Notes: generated by a model not told the origin, from the letters alone. A DNA stretch of 60,031 bases from Streptomyces glaucescens (GCF_002154375.1 NZ_MUND01000001.1:1-60031), one strand, 5' to 3'; counted from the first letter of the stretch, positions 8,259-15,958 are shown. Made by a program: numbers and translations.

Positions 8259-8939
8259 ATGCTGGAGCTGTCGATCCTCGGCTTCCTCGCCGAGCAACCC
8301 CTGCACGGCTATGAGCTGAAGGAGCGCATCAAGGCCCTCAGCGGCCATGTCCGCCCGGTCAGCGACGGCGCCCTGTACCCGGCGATCACCCGCCTGGTCG
8401 CCGCGGGAAAGCTCGACCAGCACACCGAGCCCGGCGCGAGCGCCGCCCCGCGCCGGATCCTCTCCCTCACCGAACAGGGCCGCGCCGACCTGTACGAACG
8501 GCTGCGCCGTCCCAAGCAGACGGAGATCACCGACCAGGTCCGCTTCAACACCGTGCTGGCCTTCCTGCGGCATCTGCCGGACCCCGCCGGACAGGCGGCG
8601 GTGCTGCGCCGGCGGCTGGACTTCCTCCAGACCCCGGCGAGCTTCTTCTACCGCGACGGCGAGCCGGTACGGGCCGAGGAGGCGGGCGATCTCTTCCGGC
8701 AGGGCATGCTGCGCGTGGCCCGGGCGACCGGCGAGGCGGAGCGGGCCTGGCTGCGGGAGGCCATCGCCGTACTCGAGTCCGCCGCACCCGAAGCCACCGG
8801 CCCCGAAGCCGCCACGATCGACGCCGCACCACCCGCAGCGGCACCACCCGCAGCGGCACCACCCGCAGCCGCACGACCCACAGCCGCACGACCCGCAGCC
8901 ACCGCGCCCGGACGCGGGACCGCTCAGCCGCCGAACTGA
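8259..8939 (+). CDS. PadR-family transcriptional regulator
   Basis: This 226-residue protein opens with MLELSILGFLAEQPLHGYEL, the hallmark of the PadR winged-helix domain, followed by the DNA-contacting segment SDGALYPAITRLVAAGKL. A helical effector/dimerisation region (Vir_C-like) follows to about residue 175. The last about 45 residues are low-complexity Ala/Pro/Arg repeats encoded by a 15-bp tandem repeat. The start has GGAGG just upstream with short spacing. It is divergent from the MATE exporter and very probably represses it and itself through the palindrome at 8173-8199. The gene overlaps the convergent lipoprotein gene by 16 bases. Confidence 0.92.
   Translation: MLELSILGFLAEQPLHGYELKERIKALSGHVRPVSDGALYPAITRLVAAGKLDQHTEPGASAAPRRILSLTEQGRADLYERLRRPKQTEITDQVRFNTVLAFLRHLPDPAGQAAVLRRRLDFLQTPASFFYRDGEPVRAEEAGDLFRQGMLRVARATGEAERAWLREAIAVLESAAPEATGPEAATIDAAPPAAAPPAAAPPAAARPTAARPAATAPGRGTAQPPN
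8827..8903 (+). repeat. 15-bp tandem repeat inside padR
   Basis: A CACCACCCGCAGCGG-type unit is repeated about five times with drift (CACGACCCACAGCCG in the later copies). It encodes a PPAAA/RPAAA tail. Because the unit is a multiple of three bases, copy-number change would lengthen or shorten the regulator tail without frameshift. Confidence 0.85.
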
Positions 8940-10114
8940 TCCCGCAGGTACTCCCGCCACAGCCCGGTGAACTCCTCCGGGGTGGTACCAAGGACCTCGG
9001 CCGTCGCCCGCTCGACCGCGCCCTCCCGCTTCCCGTGCGCCCCGACGGCCCGGTAGAACGCGCCGAGCCGTGCCTCGCCCCAGCGCTCCGCGATCAGCCG
9101 GCAGGCCAGCCAGCCGCCCTCGTACGCCTGCGCGAGGGCCGTCGCGTCCCCGGTGAACTCGAAGTCCCGGTCGGCGGGCAGCCCGGCCGGCAGCCGCCCC
9201 TCGGTCACCGCCCGGGCCAGCTCCGGAGCGGCCTGCGCGGGAGAGTGTCCGGTGCCGCGGTAGCCGACCCAGTCCGCGTAGCCCTCGGACAGCCACAGCG
9301 GGGTGGCGGCGTTGGTGTGGGCGCGGGTGGCGACATGGGTGGCCTCGTGGGTGAGCACGACCTGCCGGCCGGCGGGGCCGAGGACGCCGTACGCGTCCGG
9401 GTTGACGATGATCCGGTCGGCGGGCGCGCGGTCCGCCCCGGTCTCGCCGGTGGTGACCGCGGCGATGCCCCGGTAGGCGGAGGCGGGCGAGCCGAGCAGC
9501 GCGGCCATGCCGTCCAGCGACGCGGGGACGAGCACCACCAGCCGGCCGCTCCAGCCGGTGCCCCACACGTCGGAGACGGCGGGCACCGCGCGGTCCGCGA
9601 GGCGTGCGAAGACCCGCAGCTCCGCACGGGACCGGCCGACGCCGAGCACCAGGCTGTCCGCGCCGCGCACGGCGGTGACCGTGCCCTGGTCCCAGAGCTG
9701 TTCGGCGGCCGCGGGAGCGGGCCGGTCGGAGACGACCGTCCACCGCCCGCCCGCGTCCCGCGCGAGGGTGAGGGTGCGGCCCGCGGTGACCGGGGCGGCG
9801 TCGTGCCCGGCGACGCGGTAGCGCAGCACGGCGCCGGCGGTGGCCCGGTCGCCGGCGCGGTCGAACGACGTCAGCCGGTAGGACCAGTCGGCGAGCGGCA
9901 CCGCGCGCAGCCGGCCGTACCCGGCGGCGGCGCCCGTCGCGCCGTAGGCGGTCGCGTCGTGGTCGAGGACGGCGGCGGCCCGGCGGTCGAGGAGCCGCTG
10001 CACCTCGGCCCGCGCGCTGTCCGTCGCGGGCCGTCCCCCGCATCCCACCAGGGCGACGAGCAGCAGACACAGCGTCAGCACCCGGGGCCCTCGCGCCCGC
10101 CTTCGACCAGCCAC
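8924..10114 (-). CDS. lipoprotein with gluzincin-type zinc peptidase domain
   Basis: The 396-residue protein starts with a basic stretch and hydrophobic helix ending LLVALVGC, a lipoprotein signal with the lipid-modified Cys near residue 26. An NTF2-like region follows (about 32-150). A metalloprotease domain then carries HEATH (about residues 256-260) and, about 19 residues on, WLSEGYADW, which supplies the downstream glutamate. This is the HExxH...E pattern of the MA(E)/M1-M61-like peptidases. It should act on the outer face of the membrane; the substrate is unknown. The gene is convergent with padR and lies just downstream of the NlpC/P60 gene at 10145, possibly co-transcribed. Confidence 0.8.
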   Translation of the reverse strand: MAGRRRARGPRVLTLCLLLVALVGCGGRPATDSARAEVQRLLDRRAAAVLDHDATAYGATGAAAGYGRLRAVPLADWSYRLTSFDRAGDRATAGAVLRYRVAGHDAAPVTAGRTLTLARDAGGRWTVVSDRPAPAAAEQLWDQGTVTAVRGADSLVLGVGRSRAELRVFARLADRAVPAVSDVWGTGWSGRLVVLVPASLDGMAALLGSPASAYRGIAAVTTGETGADRAPADRIIVNPDAYGVLGPAGRQVVLTHEATHVATRAHTNAATPLWLSEGYADWVGYRGTGHSPAQAAPELARAVTEGRLPAGLPADRDFEFTGDATALAQAYEGGWLACRLIAERWGEARLGAFYRAVGAHGKREGAVERATAEVLGTTPEEFTGLWREYLRDQFGG

Positions 10115-10144
10115 CTTCCCGAGGGTACGGGGGCCCCGGCCGGT

Positions 10145-11161
10145 TCAGACCCGGGTGACGGCCGAGACCGGCATCATCCCGACCGGGTCGTAGCGGACCG
10201 GTGCGCCCGGGTACGGCGCGTGGATGACCTGGCCGTTGCCCACGTACATCCCGACGTGGCTGGCGTCGGAGCGGTAGGTGACCAGGTCGCCGGGCTGCGC
10301 CTGGGAGAGCGGCACCTGCCGGCCGGCCACCCGCTGCGCCTGCGAGGTGCGCGGCAGGAAGACCCCGGCCTGGGCGTACGACCACTGCATCAGGCCGGAG
10401 CAGTCGAAGCCGCCGGGTCCGGCGGCGCCCCACACGTACGGCTTGCCGAGCGCCGAGCGGGCGGCGGCGACCGCGGCGGCGGCGCGGCCCGAGGCGGGGA
10501 CGGCGCCGGTGAGGCCGGGCATCTCGTCGCGGCCGGAGCGGGAGGCCCGGTCGTAGGCGGCGCGCTCCTCGTCCGGCAGGGAGTTGAGCAGCTGCCGGGC
10601 GCGGGCGAGCCTGCGCTCCACGGACCGCTTGTGGGCGGCGACGGCCTTGCGGCTCTTCTCCAGCTCGCCCAGGGTCTCGGCGGCCTCGGACCGGTCCTGG
10701 GCGAGTTCCCGCATGGCCGTCTGGAGGTCCTTCAGCCGGGCGGCCTGGTGGATGCCGATCCGGTCCAGGGCAGTGGCCTTGTCCAGGTAGTCGTCCGGGT
10801 CCTCGGAGAAGAGCAGGGCCAGCGCCGGGTCGATCCCGCCGGAGCGGTACTGGGCGCCGGCCAGCGAGCCCAGCGCCTCCCGCATGGTGTTGATGCGCTC
10901 CTGCTGCCGGGCGATCCGGTCCTGGGCGCGGCCGACCTCGCCGCGCAGCGCGTCGGCGCGCTCGTCGGCCTTGTTGTAGGCCTCGGTGGCCTTCTCGGCC
11001 TCGGCGTAGAGACGGTCGACCTCGGCACGGGTGTCGTCGTGCGGCGCGGCCATGGCCGGCGCGACGCCGAGTGCGGCCGCGGCGGCGGACAGGAGGGAGA
11101 CCGCTGCGGTCGCGCCGCGGTCGAGACCGGACGACGGTGCCTGACGGCGATGGGACCCCAC
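10145..11161 (-). CDS. secreted NlpC/P60 peptidoglycan endopeptidase, copy 1
   Basis: This protein of 338 residues is RipA-like. A signal peptide ends near PAMAAP, followed by a long coiled-coil (about 45-215, including GAQYRSGGIDPALALLF). The C-terminal NlpC/P60 domain has catalytic Cys254 in GGFDCSGL, then SHVGMY and IHAPYPG carrying the histidines. It cleaves stem-peptide bonds in peptidoglycan, with the coiled coil likely controlling activation. The GTG at 11161 has AAGGAG nine bases upstream and gives a normal signal peptide; upstream codons do not. It is paralogous to the gene at 11425-12459, from which it is separated by terminator-like hairpins. The leader holds a perfect stem-loop. 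Confidence 0.92.
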   Translation of the reverse strand: MGSHRRQAPSSGLDRGATAAVSLLSAAAAALGVAPAMAAPHDDTRAEVDRLYAEAEKATEAYNKADERADALRGEVGRAQDRIARQQERINTMREALGSLAGAQYRSGGIDPALALLFSEDPDDYLDKATALDRIGIHQAARLKDLQTAMRELAQDRSEAAETLGELEKSRKAVAAHKRSVERRLARARQLLNSLPDEERAAYDRASRSGRDEMPGLTGAVPASGRAAAAVAAARSALGKPYVWGAAGPGGFDCSGLMQWSYAQAGVFLPRTSQAQRVAGRQVPLSQAQPGDLVTYRSDASHVGMYVGNGQVIHAPYPGAPVRYDPVGMMPVSAVTRV

Positions 11162-11198
11162 GAGAAGCCGCGCTCCTTCCACTTGCGGACAGGAAAAG

Positions 11199-11224
11199 CC
11201 CTCACACCGATGCCGGTGTGAGGG
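11199..11224 (-). promoter_or_regulatory. 11-bp stem-loop in NlpC/P60 leader
   Basis: Arms CCCTCACACCG and CGGTGTGAGGG with a four-base loop are followed, on the transcribed strand, by CTTTTCC. The stem-loop lies 38 bases upstream of the gene start at 11161. It looks like an attenuator or 5' stabilising structure. I could not match the rest of the leader to a known riboswitch. Confidence 0.55.
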
Positions 11225-11290
11225 AAACGCGGCAGACAGTAACCCCGTGACACGGTGCCAGCCAAAGACCTCCGCGGGCACACACGGTGA

Positions 11291-11324
11291 CGCCCCGCCG
11301 CTGACGCAGGTCATCGGCGGGGCG
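11291..11324 (-). terminator. hairpin downstream of NlpC/P60 copy 2
   Basis: Arms CGCCCCGCCG and CGGCGGGGCG are perfectly complementary over 10 bp with a 14-base loop. The hairpin lies about 100 bases past the stop at 11425. It probably works with a closer hairpin at 11392-11412. Confidence 0.6.
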
Positions 11325-11391
11325 TGGGGTCAGAACGCGTCCCGGTGATTCGCCCGTTCGGGGGGCATGGGCGCCCCGGTCCCGGAACGGA

Positions 11392-11412
11392 CCGGCCCCG
11401 GCGGGGGGCCGG
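11392..11412 (-). terminator. GC-rich hairpin after stop of NlpC/P60 copy 2
   Basis: CCGGCCCC pairs with GGGGCCGG around a five-base loop. It begins about a dozen bases after the stop codon at 11425-11427. There is no U-run, as is common for Streptomyces terminators. Confidence 0.55.
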
Positions 11413-11424
11413 AACCGGTGTGGA

Positions 11425-12459
11425 TCAGATCCGGACGCCGAACTGGTACGGCATGTTGTTGATCGACTCGTAGCGCACGACGGTGCCGGTGCGCGGGGCG
11501 TGCAGCACCTGGCCGTTGCCCGCGTAGAAGCCGACGTGGTGCAGGTCGCCGTAGAAGATGACCAGGTCGCCGACCTTGAGGTCGGACTGGGAGTAGATCC
11601 TGGTGCCCGCGTTGGCCTGGTCCTGGGAGATGCGCGGGATGGCGACGCCGGCCTGGGCGAAGGCCCAGGAGGTCAGGCCCGAGCAGTCGAACGAGGACGG
11701 GCCGGTGGCGCCGTAGACGTACGGCGAGCCGATCTTGCTCTGGGCGGCCTGGAAGGCGGCCATCGCGCGGCCGGAGGCCGGGGCGGTGTTGCCGAGGTCC
11801 ACGCGCTCGGCGGAGGACCGGCTGGCGCGCTCCTCCTCGGCGGCGAGCGCCGCCTTCTCCTGCGCGGTGAGGGTGTTGAGCAGCTTCTGCGCCTCGGCCA
11901 GCTTGCCCTGGACTTCCTGCTTCTTCTTGCCCAGTTCGGTGCGGGTGGAGGAGAGGTCCTTCAGCTTCTCGGAGGCCTCGGCGCGCTGCTGGGCGAGTTC
12001 GCGCTGCTTCTCCTGGATCTTCTTCAGCGCCTCGACCTGCTGGCCGCTGAGCTGGTCGAGCGTGGAGGCCTTGTCCAGGTAGTCGTCCGGGTCGGCGGAG
12101 AGGAAGAGCTGGAGCGAGGGGTCGATGCCGCCGGACCGGTACTGGGCGCTGGCCATCGAACCCAGGCCCTCACGCAGCTCGTTGACCTCTTCCTGGCCCC
12201 GGGCGACGTTGTCCTGGATGGTGGAGATCTCCTTCTGGAGCTTCTCCTGCTTCTCCTTGGCCCCGTTGTACTTCTCGGTGGCCTGCTCGGCCTGCTCGTA
12301 GAGCTTGTCGACCTTCGCCTTCACCTCGTCCTTGCTCGGCTTCTCGGTCGGTGCCGCATGGGCGGCCTGGGAGCCGAGGGCGACGGCAGCTGCTGCTGCG
12401 GTGGTCAGCACGGTCACACGGGCGCGACTGGGCTGCTTGGGTCGACGGTGGGACGCCAC
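11425..12459 (-). CDS. secreted NlpC/P60 peptidoglycan endopeptidase, copy 2
   Basis: This 344-residue paralogue of the neighbouring copy 1 has a signal peptide ending near QAAHAAP, a Glu/Lys/Gln-rich coiled coil (about 45-220), and a C-terminal NlpC/P60 domain. The domain carries catalytic Cys259 (SFDCSGL), a histidine in HHVGFYAG and another in LHAPRTG. The shared GSMASAQYRSGGIDP segment shows common descent with copy 1. The GTG at 12459 has AGAAGGAG nine bases upstream. The role is likely septal or hyphal cell-wall remodelling, as for RipA/RpfI-type enzymes. The promoter region is unusually AT-rich for this genome and contains repeated GTGAYC elements. Confidence 0.93.
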   Translation of the reverse strand: MASHRRPKQPSRARVTVLTTAAAAAVALGSQAAHAAPTEKPSKDEVKAKVDKLYEQAEQATEKYNGAKEKQEKLQKEISTIQDNVARGQEEVNELREGLGSMASAQYRSGGIDPSLQLFLSADPDDYLDKASTLDQLSGQQVEALKKIQEKQRELAQQRAEASEKLKDLSSTRTELGKKKQEVQGKLAEAQKLLNTLTAQEKAALAAEEERASRSSAERVDLGNTAPASGRAMAAFQAAQSKIGSPYVYGATGPSSFDCSGLTSWAFAQAGVAIPRISQDQANAGTRIYSQSDLKVGDLVIFYGDLHHVGFYAGNGQVLHAPRTGTVVRYESINNMPYQFGVRI

Positions 12460-12564
12460 GGAGGTGAACTCCTTCTTCTGAGTGATCACCCGCTCGGAGG
12501 TTCGAGGCCAGACCCTAGTGACCTTCTTGTGATCAGTTCAAATCCTCACGAGAAAAATCTCGTC

Positions 12565-12600
12565 ACACCCTGCATTCTTTGCCCATAACTCACAGGGTGT
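12565..12600 (-). terminator. inverted repeat, candidate terminator of NYN gene
   Basis: ACACCCTG (12565-12572) and CAGGGTGT (12593-12600) form an 8-bp stem with a 20-base loop. It lies 70 bp downstream of the stop of the gene at 12670. A second small palindrome, ACGAGA-AAAA-TCTCGT, is at 12548-12563. Either could instead be an operator for the NlpC/P60 gene at 12459. Confidence 0.4.
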
Positions 12601-12669
12601 TCACGACGGTTGACGCTACGTTGCGTGAGGGGACCGTCAATTCGGGCATTGAGCCCGCACGTTGACCTT

Positions 12670-14013
12670 TCAGGACAGTCGCTTGAGAAGTACCGCGGAT
12701 GCCACCGGCCGGGCACCGGCCCGCGCCACCCCGTCGGCGACCTCACGGTCGGTGGAGGCCACGATGACCGGACGGCCCGGCGGTTCCGCGCGCACCAGCT
12801 GACGGATCAGCTCGTCGGCGGTGACGCCCGGCTTGGAGAACAGCACCCGCACCCCGCGCGGCGGCGCCAGCAGCACCGGAGCGGCCAGCTCGGCCCCGTC
12901 GAAGACGCAGGTGACCTCGGCGCCGGTCTGCGCGGCCAGCTGGGAGAGCTGCCCGAGCAGCCGGAGGCGCTGCTTCTCCAGGGGCATCTGGGGATAGCCG
13001 GTCTTGGTGACGTTGTAGCCGTCGACGACGAGATGGGCCTGCGGCAGGGCGAGCAGCTGGTCGAGGATGGCCGGATCGTTCTCCGACAGGGCCCGCGCGG
13101 CGATGTCCTTCGGGGTCATGCGTCCCGGTTCGACCGCGTCCACGGTCTCGGCCGGCCGCACCGACACCGGCGGCAGCGCGAGTTCGCGGCGCAGCCCCTG
13201 GGTCGCGTCCAGCAGGGTGTCGAGCAGCAGCCGGACCCGCATGTCCTCGACGCTGCGCCCCTCGCGGGCGGCCCTCCGGGTGGCCTCCAGGGCGGCCTCC
13301 GCCTCCCCCAGCCGCGCCTTGAGCCGCCGCACCTCGCTCTCGGCGGAGGACACCTGGGCGTGCCCCTCGGAGCGGATGGTCTCGATCTCGCCGTGCGCCT
13401 TGCGCAGCGCCGCCTCGCCGCGCTTGACGTCGCTGAGCGCGGCCCGCAGTTTCCGGTGAAGCGATTCCGCTTCCTTGCGGGCACCGTCCAGCTCGGCGCG
13501 CAGCCGCTCGGTCTCGGTGCGGGTCTGCTCGCGGGCGGCGGCGAGTTCGGCGCGCAGCCGCTCCAGTTCGGCCCGGCTCTCCTCGTCGGCGCGTTCGGCG
13601 TCGGCGCGCAGGGCCTCCTCGCCCGCGGCGGTCACCAGCTTCACCCAGCCGGTGGGCCGCAGTACGTAGGCCGCGGCCGCCACGTCGAGCGGGTCCGCGG
13701 CCGGCGGCGGCGAGCCGGAGTCGAGGGCGCCGGAGAGCTCCGGCTGGCTCTCTCTGAACTTCTCGCCGATGCGCTGCCGGAACAGCGCATCGGTCTCCAG
13801 TGCCGCGGCCATCGCGTTACCCGCGAACTTGGCCCGGCGGTTCGGGGCGAACCGGGCGTACTGCCGTAGCTGCGCGGGCAGTTCCGCCACGGTCAGCCCG
13901 CCGAAACCGTCCGCGACGATCTGGACGACCCGGCGGCGCACACCCTCGGGCAGCGGACGGTCGAGCACCTCAGCGGCGCCGTCGCCCGGCCCCCCGCCTT
14001 GTGTCTCCACCAT
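12670..14013 (-). CDS. NYN/YacP-like RNase-fold protein with coiled coil
   Basis: This 447-residue protein has three parts. An N-terminal helical region contains LRQYARFAPNRRAKFAGNAM. A long charged coiled coil runs from about 135 to 265. A C-terminal NYN (PIN-like, YacP/DUF901) domain starts near LVVDGYNVTKTGYP and has further acidic positions in CVFDGAEL and VIVASTDREVADG. NYN domains are metal-dependent RNases acting in tRNA or mRNA processing. The acidic residues expected at the active site are present. The ATG at 14013 lies 65 bp downstream of the stop of the zinc-ribbon gene at 14079, so the two may be co-transcribed. The RNA target is unknown. Confidence 0.85.
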   Translation of the reverse strand: MVETQGGGPGDGAAEVLDRPLPEGVRRRVVQIVADGFGGLTVAELPAQLRQYARFAPNRRAKFAGNAMAAALETDALFRQRIGEKFRESQPELSGALDSGSPPPAADPLDVAAAAYVLRPTGWVKLVTAAGEEALRADAERADEESRAELERLRAELAAAREQTRTETERLRAELDGARKEAESLHRKLRAALSDVKRGEAALRKAHGEIETIRSEGHAQVSSAESEVRRLKARLGEAEAALEATRRAAREGRSVEDMRVRLLLDTLLDATQGLRRELALPPVSVRPAETVDAVEPGRMTPKDIAARALSENDPAILDQLLALPQAHLVVDGYNVTKTGYPQMPLEKQRLRLLGQLSQLAAQTGAEVTCVFDGAELAAPVLLAPPRGVRVLFSKPGVTADELIRQLVRAEPPGRPVIVASTDREVADGVARAGARPVASAVLLKRLS

Positions 14014-14078
14014 CCCTCACACCCCTATGCCTCTACGGGACCCCACGAGGGGATCGCGCGTGCGGGGCCGCGCTCCCG

Positions 14079-14318
14079 TCAGGAGCCGGCGCCCGGCCTG
14101 TCCACGAGTTCCACCTGGTCCACGGCGTTGCACCAGCGGCAGCGCACCGACTCGATGGTCTCACTGACCACCTCGCGCTCCTCGACCGTCGGCTCTCCGG
14201 CCAGATCCAGGTGGACGTACTCGACGACCTTCGACGAGCGCGTCACGTCGAAGCGGGTGAGGTTGCCGCAGAGGGCACAACGCCATCGCGTCGTGGCGGT
14301 CGGCAGGGGAACCGTCAT
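14079..14318 (-). CDS. small zinc-ribbon protein
   Basis: This is a 79-residue protein. It contains CALCGN near the N-terminus and CRWCNA near the C-terminus, two CxxC knuckles that should bind one zinc ion. Between them is an acidic stretch (LDLAGEPTVEEREVVSET). Such proteins are conserved but uncharacterised in streptomycetes. The ATG at 14318 is chosen; AGAAGGAAAG lies upstream with long spacing, and a 12-residue longer form from 14354 is possible. It probably forms a unit with the NYN-domain gene downstream, which would suit an RNA-related role, but that is inference. Confidence 0.75.
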   Translation of the reverse strand: MTVPLPTATTRWRCALCGNLTRFDVTRSSKVVEYVHLDLAGEPTVEEREVVSETIESVRCRWCNAVDQVELVDRPGAGS

Positions 14319-14474
14319 CGTGACTGTTCGCTTTCCTTCTAGTGTCCGTGACACGCTGGCCTTCCCGCGCGTGTGGCTCGTAACCCTACGGCCTGCCGGG
14401 CGCCGGGCGCCCGTCCGTCCACGGCGGCGAGGCGGTCTGTGCGGTTGCGTCCGGTTACGTCATGCTCTGTATTC

Positions 14475-15209
14475 GTGATCAGCAATCGGAGGGTGCCGGA
14501 CCGGCGGGGTGTCCGCCGGCCGTCGGCGCCGGTGACCTACGCCCTGATGACCCTGTGCTGCCTGATCTTCCTGATCGGCCCCGCCTCGGGGCTCAATCCG
14601 TCCTACGGCACCGGCGACGAAATGCTCGCCGCGCAGCGGGCCTACTTCCGGCACTGGGGCGTGGTTCCCGCTGAGCTGTTCGAAGGGTCCCCCCGGGCGG
14701 CCCTCACCCCGGCCACGGCCCTGTTCGTGCACGGCAGCTGGGTCCATCTGCTCGGCAACATGCTCTTCTTCTACGTCTTCGGGATGATGACCGAGGAGCG
14801 GATGGGCCGGGTGCAGTTCACCCTCTTCTACCTCGGCTGCGGCTACCTCGCCCTGCTCGGCTACGCGTGCGCCAACTCCGGCTCCGGGCAGTCACTGGTC
14901 GGGGCGTCCGGGGCGATCTCGGCCGTGCTCGGCGCGTTCCTCTTCCTCTTCCCGCGCGCCCGGGTGACCAGCCTCCTGCCGTTCCTGTTCTTCCTGCCGC
15001 TGCGCTTCCCGGCCTGGCTCGTGCTGCCCTTCTGGGCGGCGCTCCAGTGGCTGGCGGCCGGGCGGGCCACGCAGGGCCCGGGAGTGGCCTACCTGGCCCA
15101 TCTCGTCGGCTTCGCGCTGGGCCTGCTCTTCGCGTGGGCCCGGTTCGGGCCTGCGACTAGAGTGAAGGCCGCCCCAGCTCCGGCACCCGAGGGAGAGAAC
15201 CAGCCGTGA
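14475..15209 (+). CDS. rhomboid-family intramembrane serine protease
   Basis: This protein of 244 residues has six predicted membrane helices. The rhomboid signatures are HGSWVHLLGNMLFFYVFG (L1/TM2 region), catalytic serine in GASGAISAVLGAF, and catalytic histidine in AHLVGFALGLL. It would cleave transmembrane substrates within the bilayer. A long extracytoplasmic loop after helix 1 (NPSYGTGDEMLAAQ...) is typical of this actinobacterial group. The GTG at 14475 is preferred because it leaves a short cytosolic tail; no strong ribosome-binding site is visible. Its stop overlaps the start of the RAM-domain gene by GTGA, implying translational coupling. Confidence 0.9.
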   Translation: MISNRRVPDRRGVRRPSAPVTYALMTLCCLIFLIGPASGLNPSYGTGDEMLAAQRAYFRHWGVVPAELFEGSPRAALTPATALFVHGSWVHLLGNMLFFYVFGMMTEERMGRVQFTLFYLGCGYLALLGYACANSGSGQSLVGASGAISAVLGAFLFLFPRARVTSLLPFLFFLPLRFPAWLVLPFWAALQWLAAGRATQGPGVAYLAHLVGFALGLLFAWARFGPATRVKAAPAPAPEGENQP

Positions 15210-15487
15210 TCACCGCGATCGTCCTCATCAAGACCAGCGTGGACCGGATCCCCGAGATCGCGGAGTCGATCGCCGCGCTGGAGAACGTCAGCGAGGTGTT
15301 CTCCGTGACCGGCACCTACGACCTGATCGCGATGGTCCGGGTCAAGGAGCACGAGGACCTGGCCGAGGTCATCCCCGGCCGCATCAGCAAGATCCCCGGC
15401 GTCGAGGGGACGGACACCCACGTGGCGTTCCGCACCTACTCCCAGCACGACCTGGAGGCGGCGTTCGCGATCGGCCTGGACAACTGA
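15206..15487 (+). CDS. stand-alone Lrp/AsnC ligand-binding (RAM) domain protein
   Basis: This 93-residue protein consists only of the RAM effector domain of Lrp/AsnC regulators. It begins MITAIVLIKTSVDRIPEIAE and contains VFSVTGTYDLIAMVRVK and the closing HVAFRTYSQHDLEAAF. It has no helix-turn-helix. Stand-alone RAM proteins form dimers or decamers and bind amino acids or help regulate full-length Lrp proteins. It starts at a GTG overlapping the rhomboid stop (GTGA) and has GGGAGAG upstream. The coupling to rhomboid is conserved-looking, but its meaning is unknown. Confidence 0.9.
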   Translation: MITAIVLIKTSVDRIPEIAESIAALENVSEVFSVTGTYDLIAMVRVKEHEDLAEVIPGRISKIPGVEGTDTHVAFRTYSQHDLEAAFAIGLDN

Positions 15488-15504
15488 GCGAACTTGCCCG
15501 CCAT

Positions 15505-15600
15505 GGCCGGGGAGACTCCCTGAGGGGCGCGGGGAACCGAGCGAGGAGCCGCGGACGACCCGCGCCCCGCACCGGGCGGCGCCCCTACGGCGCACCCCGC
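15505..15600. repeat. dispersed intergenic repeat remnant
   Basis: GGGGCGCGGGGAACCGAGCG (from 15524) matches the reverse complement of the core of the array at 3951-4355 (GGGGCGCGGGGAACTGCGCG there), with a few changes. It occupies the gap between the RAM gene and the two-component operon. It may serve as a terminator. Confidence 0.55.
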
Positions 15601-15602
15601 GT

Positions 15603-15650
15603 CGGATGAAGACTCCTTCATCCGCCCCTCATCCGCGCCGCACGGCACCC
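15603..15650 (+). promoter_or_regulatory. candidate response-regulator operator upstream of small secreted protein
   Basis: TTCATCC at 15618 and CTCATCC at 15629 are direct repeats with an 11-bp period, the spacing used by OmpR/PhoB-type regulators. TTCATCCG is also the right arm of a perfect 9-bp inverted repeat (CGGATGAAG 15603-15611, CTTCATCCG 15616-15624). A 33-bp window from 15618 matches the window at 18073 upstream of the SLC13 gene at about 24 positions. It ends only about 10 bp before the ATG at 15659, which suits a leaderless transcript. Confidence 0.55.
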
Positions 15651-15658
15651 CGCGCAGG

Positions 15659-15958
15659 ATGACCCGCATGTCCTTCACCCGCCGGATGGCCGCCCTGGCC
15701 GCGGTCGTGGTGATCCCCCTCGGGATCGCCGCGACCAGTTTCGCCCTCACCGACAGCCCCGAGCCGCCGAAGGTCCCGGCGAAGGTCGAGCTGGACAGCG
15801 GCTCCCCCTCACCGGCGGCGACCCCCACCCGACCGGCGCCCACCCCCAGCGACGAGGTCGTCTCCCGGCCTCCGGTCACCGACGCCCCCGGCAGTGATGA
15901 CGATGACGACGACCGCGGCACCGGTGGCGACGACGACGGACCCGGCGACGACGGCTGA
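15659..15958 (+). CDS. small secreted acidic protein
   Basis: This protein of 99 residues opens with a signal peptide (MTRMSFTRRMAALAAVVVIP, cleavage expected near TSFALT). The remainder is Pro/Ser/Thr-rich and ends in an Asp/Gly-rich tail (SDDDDDDRGTGG). It has no recognised domain. It is the first gene of an operon with the histidine kinase and response regulator and overlaps the kinase start in another frame by about 65 bases. It may be the extracytoplasmic signal partner of the kinase, with the Asp tail binding metal cations, but that is inferred from context only. Confidence 0.7.
   Translation: MTRMSFTRRMAALAAVVVIPLGIAATSFALTDSPEPPKVPAKVELDSGSPSPAATPTRPAPTPSDEVVSRPPVTDAPGSDDDDDDRGTGGDDDGPGDDG

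Noticed and set aside
11162-11290. c-di-AMP (ydaO) riboswitch upstream of NlpC/P60 copy 1
   Set aside because: Such switches often precede cell-wall hydrolases in Streptomyces, but I could not align the conserved core to this leader. Only an isolated stem-loop is clear.
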